Positions 11,730-22,000 of a DNA stretch of 64,000 nt are shown here, in pieces. The DNA lies in contig NW_006499435.1 in assembly GCF_000471905.2 (NCBI RefSeq), positions 1,632,264-1,696,263 on the forward strand. Reading direction: 5' to 3'. This DNA comes from Amborella trichopoda. Taxonomy: Eukaryota > Streptophyta > Magnoliopsida > Amborellales > Amborellaceae. Under the pieces are notes generated by a model. It made no database searches. It saw only the letters and a list, made by a program, of their open reading frames with translations, and was not told the origin of the DNA. Numbering within the stretch: the stretch's first letter is position 1; each line of letters begins with the position of its first letter. The translations under genes and the position numbers were made by a program.

Positions 11730-13216
11730 CTAAATCACATTACTATCCGGTTCAATGGCCGATCTCAATCCACTACGAATCATCATCTGAGAGTAATGCT
11801 CGGCGTGCTCCTGCTTGAAGAAAATCATTCACAGTCCATGCCATTAGGGGAAATTTTGAATCACTGAAAAGCTTTAATGAATCATTTTGTTTTAATTGGT
11901 ATGATATTGATATGTAACTAATAATTTACCTTCACAGTTACAGTAACTAGACCAGCTCCAGTCTGTCGAGATTCATGGAAACACCTCCTCGCATCAACAG
12001 GAGTAACAGATGGTACAACTTTTGGCAACACGGTTTCGACTGCAAAGAAATCATAAATCACGCTTGCAAGATATGACAAATAGAGAGAGAGAGAGCAGAA
12101 GTTCTGGATTTCGAATATAGAGTTTGCTTTTTTCAGTAGCTTTTATACTATGGATCTGATGAAGGCACAGAGAAGATTCATTCACTCACCTTGCTTTTCA
12201 GTATGGCGTTCATGATCAAGCAGCAGTACTCTGTAACTATCTCCACTCCCTGGACCTTTTTTATCACAAAGCCTCCCCATCTCTCCTCCTGCAAATCATC
12301 TCAGATGCAGTTCACTCTGTTAATTGATTCAGGATTACCTCCTTAATCTATGGTGTGTAGTAGTAATGCACAGTTTGAATTCAAATTCCATCAAATGGTG
12401 TTTTATTTCAAATTGTATTTTACCAAAAGGTAAATTGGTCAAATATCATTTCACGTCTACGGGTGTTTGATTGTTTTTATATGAATTGTAATTTGTTAAT
12501 GTGTGGTGTGATAGAGGATGGTAGTAGTGTGGTGCTGCGGTGGTGGAGGCGGCGGTGGACAGAGCAGGGTGGTGGTGGTGGTGGGGGACAGGCGGCATGG
12601 TGGTGGTGTAATAATCGTGCCATGATGGTGGAGGTAGCAGCAAACTGGTGGTGGTAGCTAGGCAATGGTGGCGGAGTGGTGGTAATGGCGGCTATAGGGC
12701 CGATAGTGGTGGCATGGTGGTGGAGGAAGAGAGAGAATTTGGGTTTTGAAAAACAACTCCAAATTGTTTTTGCAAAAAAATCCAATTTCGAAGCCCAAAC
12801 TACCACTCGGAATCAAAACACATTAAAAACCACCCTTTGATGAGATCAAATTGCAACAGTTTAAATGCACATATATCCCATATTCAAATGCCTAAATTCA
12901 AGATTTGAAACTATCGTTTTCTCTAAGTAAAAGGAGAATTTGAGGCAAGAAAGCAGAAAGTGGTTGGATTCCAGGAAAATTATTTACCTTCTTCAACACT
13001 GAGAGAAGGATCAAACTGTGACTGGTCGAATGTTGGGCGCTCCAAGAGGACTGCTCCTCCTTTGCTTGATCCAAACCTCCCACTAATCTTCATTGCTGCA
13101 AAAGTTTTTGGGCTTTTCTCCACAAGCAGAGGAAACACAGATGTTGGGGTACGAGTAAATGATGTTTTAGAATAAGAAACAAAAGATACAGGAACTGGCA
13201 CATTGTTAAGGGCCAT
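11730..13216 (-). CDS. ClpS-family Clp protease adaptor, plastid-type
   Basis: ClpS proteins deliver N-degron substrates to the Clp protease chaperone; the plant homologues act in plastids. Four exons on the minus strand, all GT-AG: 13216-12988, 12288-12190, 12039-11930 and 11810-11730. They close to 172 codons plus TAG. The first exon encodes a Ser/Thr/Lys-rich, acid-poor leader (MALNNVPVPVSFVSYSKTSF) consistent with a transit peptide, then GGAVLLERP. The core is in exons 2-4: SYRVLLLDHERHTEKQ, VETVLPKVVPSVTPVDARRC, VTVKEHAEHYSQMM and LRSAIEPD. The E-H-A-E-x-Y and L-x-S-x-I-E-P motifs are ClpS hallmarks. The family's usual N-D-x-x-T loop is LLDHERHT here, so it is closer to the plant-specific divergent ClpS-like group than to CLPS1, and substrate recognition may differ. 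A duplicate of the last exon lies at 2939-3018. Confidence 0.88.
12500..12735. repeat. GGT-rich low-complexity tract in ClpS intron 1
   Basis: Many TGGTGG/GGCGG units on the + strand give strong purine/GT bias inside the 12289-12987 intron. It throws up spurious open frames on both strands. Confidence 0.85.
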
Positions 13217-14023
13217 CTCGATATTAGGAATAGCCTTCAGAGCAGAGGAAGAGAGAAAAAACCACTGATCTATTATACAATATCAAAAGAAAACTCAAAT
13301 GAAATACTCAATGGCTTTGAAGACTAAGGCAGAGAGAGAATAAAGAGATAAAAAGCACAAATGGAGTGCTCAGTGGCTTTGAAGACTAAGGTAGAGAGAG
13401 AAAGTAGAGAGATACAAGATAAATTATGGATTCAGGGTTTAAGTAGCAAAGATGGATGGGCTTTGAAGACTGAGGGTTTAACTGTTTAAGGTAGAGAGAG
13501 AAACTTCTAGAACAAAACTAGCAGCCTCTCTTGCACAAGATTTATCACCGGTGTTCGTGGTCCGTATTGGATGCGTAATCAGGGGGTGCAATTTTGTCTG
13601 TTTCAAAAGGAATATACGATGCACGGACGAGACATCCACCATTCATTCTTAGGATAGATGGTGGGGATGAATACTCACCAAAGAAAGTTGTATGTGCAAA
13701 TTTAAGGAGAAGATTACAAGAAAAATGAGAGAAATTTCTCCTACTCGATTTTCAATTTGAAGAAATCTGGTAAATAAATATAAAAAATGGGTAAGCTTTA
13801 AAATTCTGTGATAACGAGTGTCTGGTGACAAAAATCTTTGTCCCTTAGCGAGAGAAAAATGTGACTAGCACAAGGCTGAATTATATCACCCTTTTACATA
13901 GTGAGAATATGTCAATTAGGTAGAGAGAGAGAGAGAGAGTTCCAGCTGCGTGCTAGAGAACTTAGTGAGAGAAATTCAATAAAGCTGTGTTAGTGAATCT
14001 AGAGAGAGAAAATGGATTGGGTG

Positions 14024-14081
<58 letters not shown>

Positions 14082-14177
14082 CATTTCAACTGGGTGGTAG
14101 ACAACTTTGTAAGAGAAATTCAATTAAGCTGTGTTAGTGAATTGAATTCAAACAAAAAAAAAGCTAGGTTAGTGAAT
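13217..14177. other. ClpS-PPR intergenic region with GA/GT repeats
   Basis: Contains the ClpS promoter side (ClpS starts at 13216) and three diverged copies of a unit with TTTGAAGACTAAGG-AGAGAGAG near 13313-13500. Further on, GA runs at 13921-13940 and a compound (GT)n(GA)n near 14023-14082. No gene was seen. Confidence 0.6.
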
Positions 14178-14206
14178 CTAGAGAGAGAAAATGTGTTGGG
14201 TGGCAT
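13966..14206. repeat. Interspersed repeat reaching into the PPR 3' end
   Basis: The unit AGCTGTGTTAGTGAATCTAG followed by AGAGAGAAAATG-ATTGGGTGG occurs near 13983-14022, partly near 14125-14147, and again at 14162-14203. The last copy overlaps the PPR stop codon (14178-14180). Confidence 0.75.
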
Positions 14207-15788
14207 CACTGCCATGGACCAGGGACCTCAATTGCAAGTCCAGCCCATGCACCACCAAGAAAATCTCCTCCATTAGAGAGTGTGATCTCTCCCCTGCCAC
14301 AAACTCGTGAACAACTCCATCCACCTCTACCAAACTACAACCAGGAGTCTTCTTTATCCTGTTCTCTTCCATTCTTTTTCTCACCTTTGAAACATCTTCC
14401 CACCTATTAGCTGAAGCGTAAATATTTGACAAAAGCACATGAACCCCACCATGATCAAGCCTCAACTCACTTAACTTTTTAGCCATTTCCTCACCCACTG
14501 TGACATTTCCATGCATTTTAGAAGCACCGAGCAATGCTCCCAATACATAGGCATCAGACTCCATGGGCATGCTTCTAATGACATCCATGGCATCATCGAT
14601 GAGCCCCGCTCTCCCATACATATCGACCATACACCCGTAGTGCTCAACGCCTGGTTCGATGCCATGAGCTTGGCTCATGGCCTCGAAGAAAGCTCGCCCT
14701 TCTCTCACTAGACCGGCTCGGCTACATGCATTAAGCACCGCTATATAGGTTACCTCATTGGGCTTCACCCCACTTCGCTGCATCTCTCGAAAAGCCTCGA
14801 TCGCTTGAATGCCATGCCCGTGCATGGCGAGACCCGATAACATGGCGGTCCAAGCATAAACATCTCTTTCAACCATTTCGCTGAAGACCTGTAAAGAGGT
14901 CTCTATGAACCCACATTTCGCGTACATGTCCACTAATGCAGTGCCCAGTATTCGATCGAGGCTAATCCCATGCTTCCTCACATATGCATGAATCCATCTC
15001 CCTTGCTCTAAGGCCCCCAATTGAGCACAACCTGATAAAACACCCACCATTATTGCATTGCTCAGAGGAATTCTATTGATTTGCATCTCATTGAATAGTT
15101 CTAAGGCCTCTTTGGCGCACCCACTTTGAGCATAGCATGAAATCATGGCACTCCATGAAACTATGTTTTTCTCGGGCATTTCATCGAAAATCTTCTGTGC
15201 TTCGTCGACTCGGCCCACTTTTGTGTAACCACTGAGCATTGCAGTCCATGAAATCACATCTCTGTGAGGAATTTCTTCAAATACCTTGTGTGCTTCATAG
15301 ATACAATTGCAGGCACCATACATATGAATCAACCCATTGTACACAAAATCATACAAGACCCATCCAATTTTTATGATTTGGCCATGGACTGTGGCCCCAG
15401 TTTTGGGTGAAGAAAGCTGAATCAGAGCTCTGATGATGAAAGAGAAAGTGTAGTTGTTGGGGTGGTGGCCTTGTTGGAGGAGGCATTTGTAGAGAGAGAA
15501 AGCTTCCTCATTGAATTCTCTCTCTACACAACTTCTGATCATTGTGTTCCACATGAACATTGTGGGGCGTGAGATGGCGTGGAGCAGAGTGTGAGCGTAG
15601 CTCAGGTCACCATTTTTAGAGAGAGAACAAAAGGCTATGATTTTAGAGAGAGAAAATGGGTCCTGTGCAGTTCCTGTGATGATAAGATTGGCGTGGATTT
15701 GCTTGACCTGTTTCATGGTGAGACCTTGTTCGAGGAGAGAGAGAGACCTTTGGCTTGATTTGAGTTTTCTTGTTATTGTGTTGATCAT
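14178..15788 (-). CDS. PLS-class pentatricopeptide repeat protein, E/E+ type
   Basis: A single-exon PPR gene. PPR proteins bind organellar RNA, and the E/E+ subgroup usually acts in C-to-U editing. I prefer the Met at 15788 (MINTITRKLKSSQRSLSLLE), which gives 536 residues and a basic leader like an organelle presequence; an in-frame Met at 15920 would add 44 residues including a 10-residue duplication. Visible: TMKQVKQIHANLIITG near the N-terminus, then P/L/S repeats with MFMWNTMIRSC, DVISWTAMLSGYTK, NIVSWSAMISCYAQSG, GTALVDMYAKCG, DVYAWTAMLSGLAMHG and PNEVTYIAVLNACSRAGLV, followed by the E motif (LLGASKMHGNV) and E+ (GCSLVEVDGVVHEFVAGERS). There is no DYW deaminase domain, so editing would need a deaminase in trans. 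The last residues TQHIFSL and the stop come from a GA/CT repeat. Intronless, as is usual for the family. Confidence 0.9.
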   Translation of the reverse strand: MINTITRKLKSSQRSLSLLEQGLTMKQVKQIHANLIITGTAQDPFSLSKIIAFCSLSKNGDLSYAHTLLHAISRPTMFMWNTMIRSCVEREFNEEAFSLYKCLLQQGHHPNNYTFSFIIRALIQLSSPKTGATVHGQIIKIGWVLYDFVYNGLIHMYGACNCIYEAHKVFEEIPHRDVISWTAMLSGYTKVGRVDEAQKIFDEMPEKNIVSWSAMISCYAQSGCAKEALELFNEMQINRIPLSNAIMVGVLSGCAQLGALEQGRWIHAYVRKHGISLDRILGTALVDMYAKCGFIETSLQVFSEMVERDVYAWTAMLSGLAMHGHGIQAIEAFREMQRSGVKPNEVTYIAVLNACSRAGLVREGRAFFEAMSQAHGIEPGVEHYGCMVDMYGRAGLIDDAMDVIRSMPMESDAYVLGALLGASKMHGNVTVGEEMAKKLSELRLDHGGVHVLLSNIYASANRWEDVSKVRKRMEENRIKKTPGCSLVEVDGVVHEFVAGERSHSLMEEIFLVVHGLDLQLRSLVHGSDATQHIFSL

Positions 15789-16009
15789 GAGCAGGATGAC
15801 TTCATCAGAGCACAAAATCTCCTGGATGATTTCATCAGAGCACAAAATCTCCTTACTTAGCTGCGTGCTCCTGTATTGAGTTGCACGCCCGTAGTGAATA
15901 TTGTGGTCCTGCTGGAGCACAGAATGTTAAATCTTTAAATCTTTTGACTTTTCCCTCCTAAAACTAAAGCAATTCTCGGCCTCACCCCGGCCTTTCAAAT
16001 TGTGGATTA
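15789..16009. promoter_or_regulatory. Divergent PPR/STR8 promoter
   Basis: Only 221 bp separate the preferred PPR start (15788, minus) from the STR8 start (16010, plus), or 89 bp if the PPR starts at 15920. Both 5' UTRs must be short or overlap. No TATA box was obvious. A 30 bp tandem duplication (15795-15824 and 15825-15854) lies here. Confidence 0.55.
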
Positions 16010-19000
16010 ATGATGAGGGGAGACACTTTTTCCACCATTTTTGTCCTAAATCCTCCGCCTCTAATGGCGATCTTCTCTTGCAGAGCCACTCTCTTCAAGA
16101 CCTCGCCAATTTTCAACCACAAAACATGCCCTAATCTCTCCATTTTCAGGGGCTTAGCTGCCAATGCTCAGCAACAGAAAAATAAATGGATCCCAACATT
16201 AGGGTTTTCAAGGACACGGATCCCTGCTTTGAATTTTCAGAATCGGATCCAACGGAGCTCTGTAACAAAAAATGAGGCTTCGGCTTTGCGCTCTGAGAAG
16301 GCAGAGGGTTTCATAGTAGTGAATTTTTATCGCTTTGTTTGCATTGAGAATCCAGAAGAGGAGGTGACAAGGCATCGTTTATTCTTGCAGGTTCTTGTTG
16401 ATATCATCTTATTCGTTTTAAAGACTTGTGTTTATTGAAGTATTTGCCGATAAATTGATTTAGATGGCGTATGATTGTGTGCTATTTCAATTACATTATT
16501 ATTAGTTCTTTTTATCTTCTTCTGTTGTTTCTCTTTATACTAAACTTGTGAATTGAGCAACTTTGTATGTACCATGTACTTATATTGCAATCTTTGAGCT
16601 TGGACTCGGTGAATTTTTACATCTAAAGATATTTTGAATGATTTTTCACCTTAACTTTTTGAGGATATTTGGTTTTATGTGTAACTGCGAGCTACTGATT
16701 TGACATGAGAGGGAGGGAGGGAAAGAGGGAGAGAGAGATGGTTTTTCATTCCCTTAATAGACATCATAAACAACCAGCGCATAGTTATGTGCTTCATAGT
16801 TTGCACTTTGGTGATGAAAAGATTTATCAAGCCTGACATTTAAACTTTTTGCATTTTTTCAATTTTTGTTTGAAACAGCTTATAAAATGTTTGTTTCACC
16901 TTGGGGTACGCTTTGTTAATGGAGAGTTGTCACCTGATTTTACTGTGTTAATAATTTTGAGATGCATTTTGACATAATTTCTAAGATCACACAGTTTTCC
17001 AGGGCCGTGATATACAAGGTCGGATATATCTAAATGAACAGGGCATCAATGCACAGGTATGTTTACTGGTTCCTTGAATTATTGGATTGCAGAGTTTATG
17101 TTTGATGAATTTGTTCTTGCTCTTGATAATTTCCTATATTGCAATATGCTTGTAGTTAGCTTTGTGATGGTGATGCGAAAAGTTCAGAGGGATGTTCCTA
17201 TTTAACCGGTTTTTCCATAGATGGTAGGCTAGACCCAATTTGCAGGGAATTCTAAGCACCCTAGCGTAGAATTGATGAGGAGTTGTTTAGCTGAACGTTC
17301 TAGAATTTCTCTGTGATTCATTGGGATATATGAGCGCAGTAAGGATCAGCATTAGGTGATTGATATCCTCAAATGTATTGTGCTTAACTAACAGATAATT
17401 ATTATACCTTAGAAGGACATAAGTTTCTCCCATGATGTACTTTTGAAGTTCATTCTAGTTGGCCAATCATGTAAAGATTGCAAGGTTATCCCTGGAGAAC
17501 ATTTAATCATGCAACATAGGCTTGTGATTATGGATGTCTGCCTAAAGAAATGGAAGAGAATGAGTGAAACTAATCGGTATTCAAGAACTAGGTGGTAGAA
17601 TTTTAAAAAGGAGAACATACAGTTATTTATGGATAAATTGGAAAGAAAAAGGAAAATAGGATTGTGAGCATGAAATTAATGTTATGTGGAATAAGATAGT
17701 CGACTATATTAAGAAAGTGGCAAAAGAAGTTCTAGGAGAAACTAAAGGGAAAACAATTTTTGACAAAGAAACCTGTGATAGGGTGAGAAGGATCAAAAGG
17801 CTATTAGTGAAAAATGATCATGTTATAAAGCTTGACAATGTAATTGAAATGATCAAAACTTAGAAGCTTATAAAAATGCCAAAAAGAACGCTAAGAAAAT
17901 AGTAAGGCTAACTTAAAGCGTATGATAATCTATACAATAAACTTGAGATAAGAGAAGCTGAAAAAGATGTCTTCAAAGTAGCAAAAATGAAAGAGGAAGT
18001 GTAGGGATCTATCTCACATTAGATGCATTAAGAGTGAAGATCAGAGGACCATGGTGAAAGATGATGAATGCAAGGTGGAGAATTTATTTTCAAAAATTGT
18101 TAAATGATGAACACTACGAGAGCACAACGTTAGGAGTAACCTTTGACATAAATAAAGGTAGGGTCATAATTGCATTCACAGGATTAGGATATCTAAAGTG
18201 TAAAAAGCTTTGAGAAAGATAAAGATAGGAAACGATTTAGGACCAATTGGTATCCCGATAGAGGTTTGGAAGTGCATAGGGGAGATTGGTATACGTTAGC
18301 TTGACAAGCTGTTCAACAAGGTATTGAGAATAAGGAAAATCCCAGACAAATGGAGAAAAAGTATTTGGTACTTATTTACAAGAATAAAGAAGACATACAG
18401 AGTTATACGAACTATCCAAAGATTAAACTTATGAGCCACCCTATGAAGCTATGGGAGAGAGCGGTTAAGCAACAACTACGGTGTGAAACTAGTGTATCAG
18501 AAAATTAGTTCAGTCTTATGCTGGGGAGGTCAACCATCGAAGCCATTTTCCTACTTAGACAACTAAATGAGAACTTTAGGGCGAAGGGAAAAGACCTCTG
18601 CATGGTCTTTATACATGTAGAGAAAGCATATAATAGGGTACCTAGAGATTTAATTTGGTAGGTGTTGGAAAAGAAAGGAATCACCAAAGCTATAATGACA
18701 TAATAAGAGATATATATGAGGGAGCCGCTAACTAGTCTGTGGGCAACTTGTGGAAAGACAAGTGAGTTCTCAATGATAATCGGCCTACATTAGGGGTCAA
18801 TGTTGAGCCCATATCTCTTTCTTTTAGTTATGGTCGAGTTAACTAAGCACCTTCAAGATGAGGTATCGTGGTGTATGTTGTTTGCGGATGACATAGTTTT
18901 GTTTGATAAGACTAGAGGCGGCGTCAATGCAAAGTTAGAATTTTTTATGGATGTTCTGGAATATAAAAGTTTTAAAATTAGCCAAACTAAGAAAAAATAT

Positions 19001-22000
19001 ATAAAATGCAAGTGTAGCAATAATAGGAGTAGAAACAAGGAAGTAGTTATGATTGAAGATCAAGAAATATCTAAAAGAGACTATTTCCTATATTTAGGGT
19101 CGATAATCCAGAAGAATGGAAAGATTAAGGAGGATGTCACACATAGGATAAGAGCTGCGTAGGTGAAGTGGAATGTGCATACGGAGTTTTATGTGATCAC
19201 CGCATACTGTTGAGACTAAAGGGGAAGTTCTATAAGACGACTGCAAGACTAACCATACTTTATGGGATGGAATATTGGGTAGTTAAACAATATCATATTC
19301 ATGAGATGAGCATAGCTGAGATATGGATGTTAAGATGGATGAGTGGAAAGACAAAAAATGATAGAATTCATAATGAATATATACGAGAGAATTTAGGTGT
19401 GGCTTCAATAGGCGATGAAATGGGGGAAGGTAGATTTAGGTTGGATGGTCATGTGCAGCGTAGACCTACTACAACACAAGTTAGGACGTGTGATTTGGTT
19501 CAAGTGGAAGGCTCTAAAAGGCCAAGGGGAAGGCCCAAAAGGATATGGATAAAAGTAGTGAGAAAAGATATGGCGACTTTTGGTCTTACTGAGGGTATGA
19601 CCCTTGATAGAGGAAAATAGAGGACCATGATTCATGTAGCCAACCCCAAATCATTGGGATGAGGCTAAGATGATGATGATGGTGATGATGATGTCGAAGA
19701 ACTTGAGCTTTGATCTTACTGAATAAGCATACCAAATTAGAATATTTGGATACTAACCTTTTGCATAATGAAGTGGCAAGCCTCCTTAGGCTTAATGAAA
19801 TACTTCATTAATTTATACATAACTGATAACTTGAAATGATATAGCCATCTAGTACTACCAACAAATGAAACAAGATATGGCAATCTATTACTTTTCTAAT
19901 ATTGTGGCATGTGAGTGACCTTAATAATTTAGGAGCACTATCAAAAGTCCTTAATATTGTGATATTCAGATAGCGATTGTTTGAGGTGGTAACTCTATCT
20001 TCACATTGATCATAAAAGGAATGCACAAATGGGAGGCTTACCTTAAAACAACTAGAGCATGTTGCTCTAGGGGACGTCTCACTGCTGCCTGCTGATAGAG
20101 CTCTCCATAGTTATCAATCTTGCATATATAAATACAGAATAGGCTTATTTAACAAATTAAGCACTTCCATTTGGCCATGACTCCTTGGAGATGACTTTTC
20201 TACAAACTTCCAAAAAAAATTCTCATCCAAGAAGCCCAATAATAGCCCTAGAGAAAATTTACCTTCACATTGATCTCTTTGATAGTCAATTTTAGAAATT
20301 ATGCAATTCACTACGAAATGGTAGCAGCTGGTCAACTGTCATGGATTTCTTTCTTGCTCATACTCAAACTTTAGGTTTCTATTTCTGAAATCTCCTGCAT
20401 CTCTGTTTTAACAAAATCCTAGTTTTTCTCTATTGAAGCTCTCCTTTGCTTGGAACCCTTGGGTGCACCATCATATTTGAGAATCTTCACTTTGTGCTAT
20501 TTAAGATATGCGGTGCAACCTGGGTGCCCTAAAGTTAAGTAGCAGCTATAGGCATGTACCATTCAATCCTTCTTATTTTCATTACCAATTGCTTCGATGT
20601 TTTGCAAGTTCTATTGTATTTCATTTATATTTCAACTTTGGTTTTTAGATTATTAGATGTTTCTCTTGTTCTTGAGAATTAAATTCATCAAGTTGATGCT
20701 GTATTTTGTCACTTTTTGACATCAGAGGACCAACTCATGTGCAGTACAGTGGTCCATCAGAAGATGCATTGGCGTACGTTGAGTGGTTAAAAGATGACAG
20801 TCGTTTTTCTGATATCTTAGTCCAAACCTCACCAGCTATGAATGGACATGCTTTTCCTCAACTGAAACTGCGGTATAAACCCTCACTAGTACAGGCAAGC
20901 AATACGTGCTTTCTTGAGCATGTTTTATTTTTCAGTATTTTACAACAATGCAAAACCATGCAGTTCCTAGCCTCATTTTTGTTCGTACATGTAGTGCTTG
21001 GTTTGGAATTGCTTTCTTTCAACGATTGCAAATAGATGCATACAAAACCAGAATTTGTTAATATTCCTAATAAAAGTTGAATTTTTCCATTTTACGTGGT
21101 GTTGTATTCTTTGCCTTGGACTATTGTAAAATTTAAGAACTTTTTACTTTTTGTTCTTAACATTTAACTGTATCCTATGAAATGGTTTGTCTTTTTAAAT
21201 GCTTTTTTTTTTCAACTCAGATGGAAGGTGGCATTTCACATCTTCCTTTGGTTAACCCTGCAATGAGAGCTATCCCATTATCACCATCTGAATGGAGAAA
21301 CCGATTGGATTCTTTGAAAAATGTGGAAGGATCATCTTCTAGAGAAGATACTGGCTCGGATCAGAAGAGCGTCCTGCTTCTGGATGTGAGGAATGGTAAT
21401 CCTTAGTCTGATATTTCTTCAATCTCTAAACTGCTTTTGATTGTTTTGTACTTTTGTGTCATTTGGTTGTGGATTTTGTAGCCCTTCAAAATAGAGAACT
21501 GACTTTTGTCTTGTGATTGCTTTTGTTGTGCCCTCCAAAATCATCTGTTTTGGCACACATTGTTGGTCATTTGATATTTTGAGTATCTCTGGTAGGATGG
21601 TATTTCATATAGGTGGTATTATGGTATTTCATATAAGTGGTATTATGGTAATTTCATTTAAGTGGGATGAAATATTGTTTCTGTTGTCACGAGCAATGTT
21701 CAGTGTGGTGCCTATATGACTTCGTTAAGGAATATGTGTCACAACTTGTAAGTTTTGGATCTGGACATGCTATATTTGTTTGATGGGAAATCTTTGTGTT
21801 TTTGTACTGTCTTCAGAGCATCACTTGCTATGGATATTAACCAATGTTTCTAATGTACAACAATTTTCTTTTAAAGGCTATGAGTGGGATATTGGCCATT
21901 TCCATGGTACTCAACGACCTGATGTTAATTGCTTCAGGAGCACTTTGTTTGGACTCACAGATATGGAGGTATTGTTTCAATCAACTGATGTTTCTGATAT

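Larger units (their letters stand above)
10305..11815. repeat. Segmental duplication, copy 2 (rearranged)
   Basis: Order here: a homologue of 1850-2120, then of the 3' end of the acidic-tail gene (1136-1400 and 1750-1810), then of 2128-3018. The switch from the first to the second block happens at GCCTGAGCTTAA (about 10552), a motif also present at about 2122 and, as GAGCCTGAGCT, at about 1141 in copy 1. The right part runs directly into the functional ClpS gene. Confidence 0.8.

Noticed and set aside
12446..12806. Open frames rich in His/Pro or Gly/Trp on both strands
   Set aside because: Produced by the GGT-rich tract inside ClpS intron 1; no conserved protein.
14028..14276. Open frame rich in CVCV and REREER
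   Set aside because: It is a translated GT/GA microsatellite antisense to the PPR 3' end.
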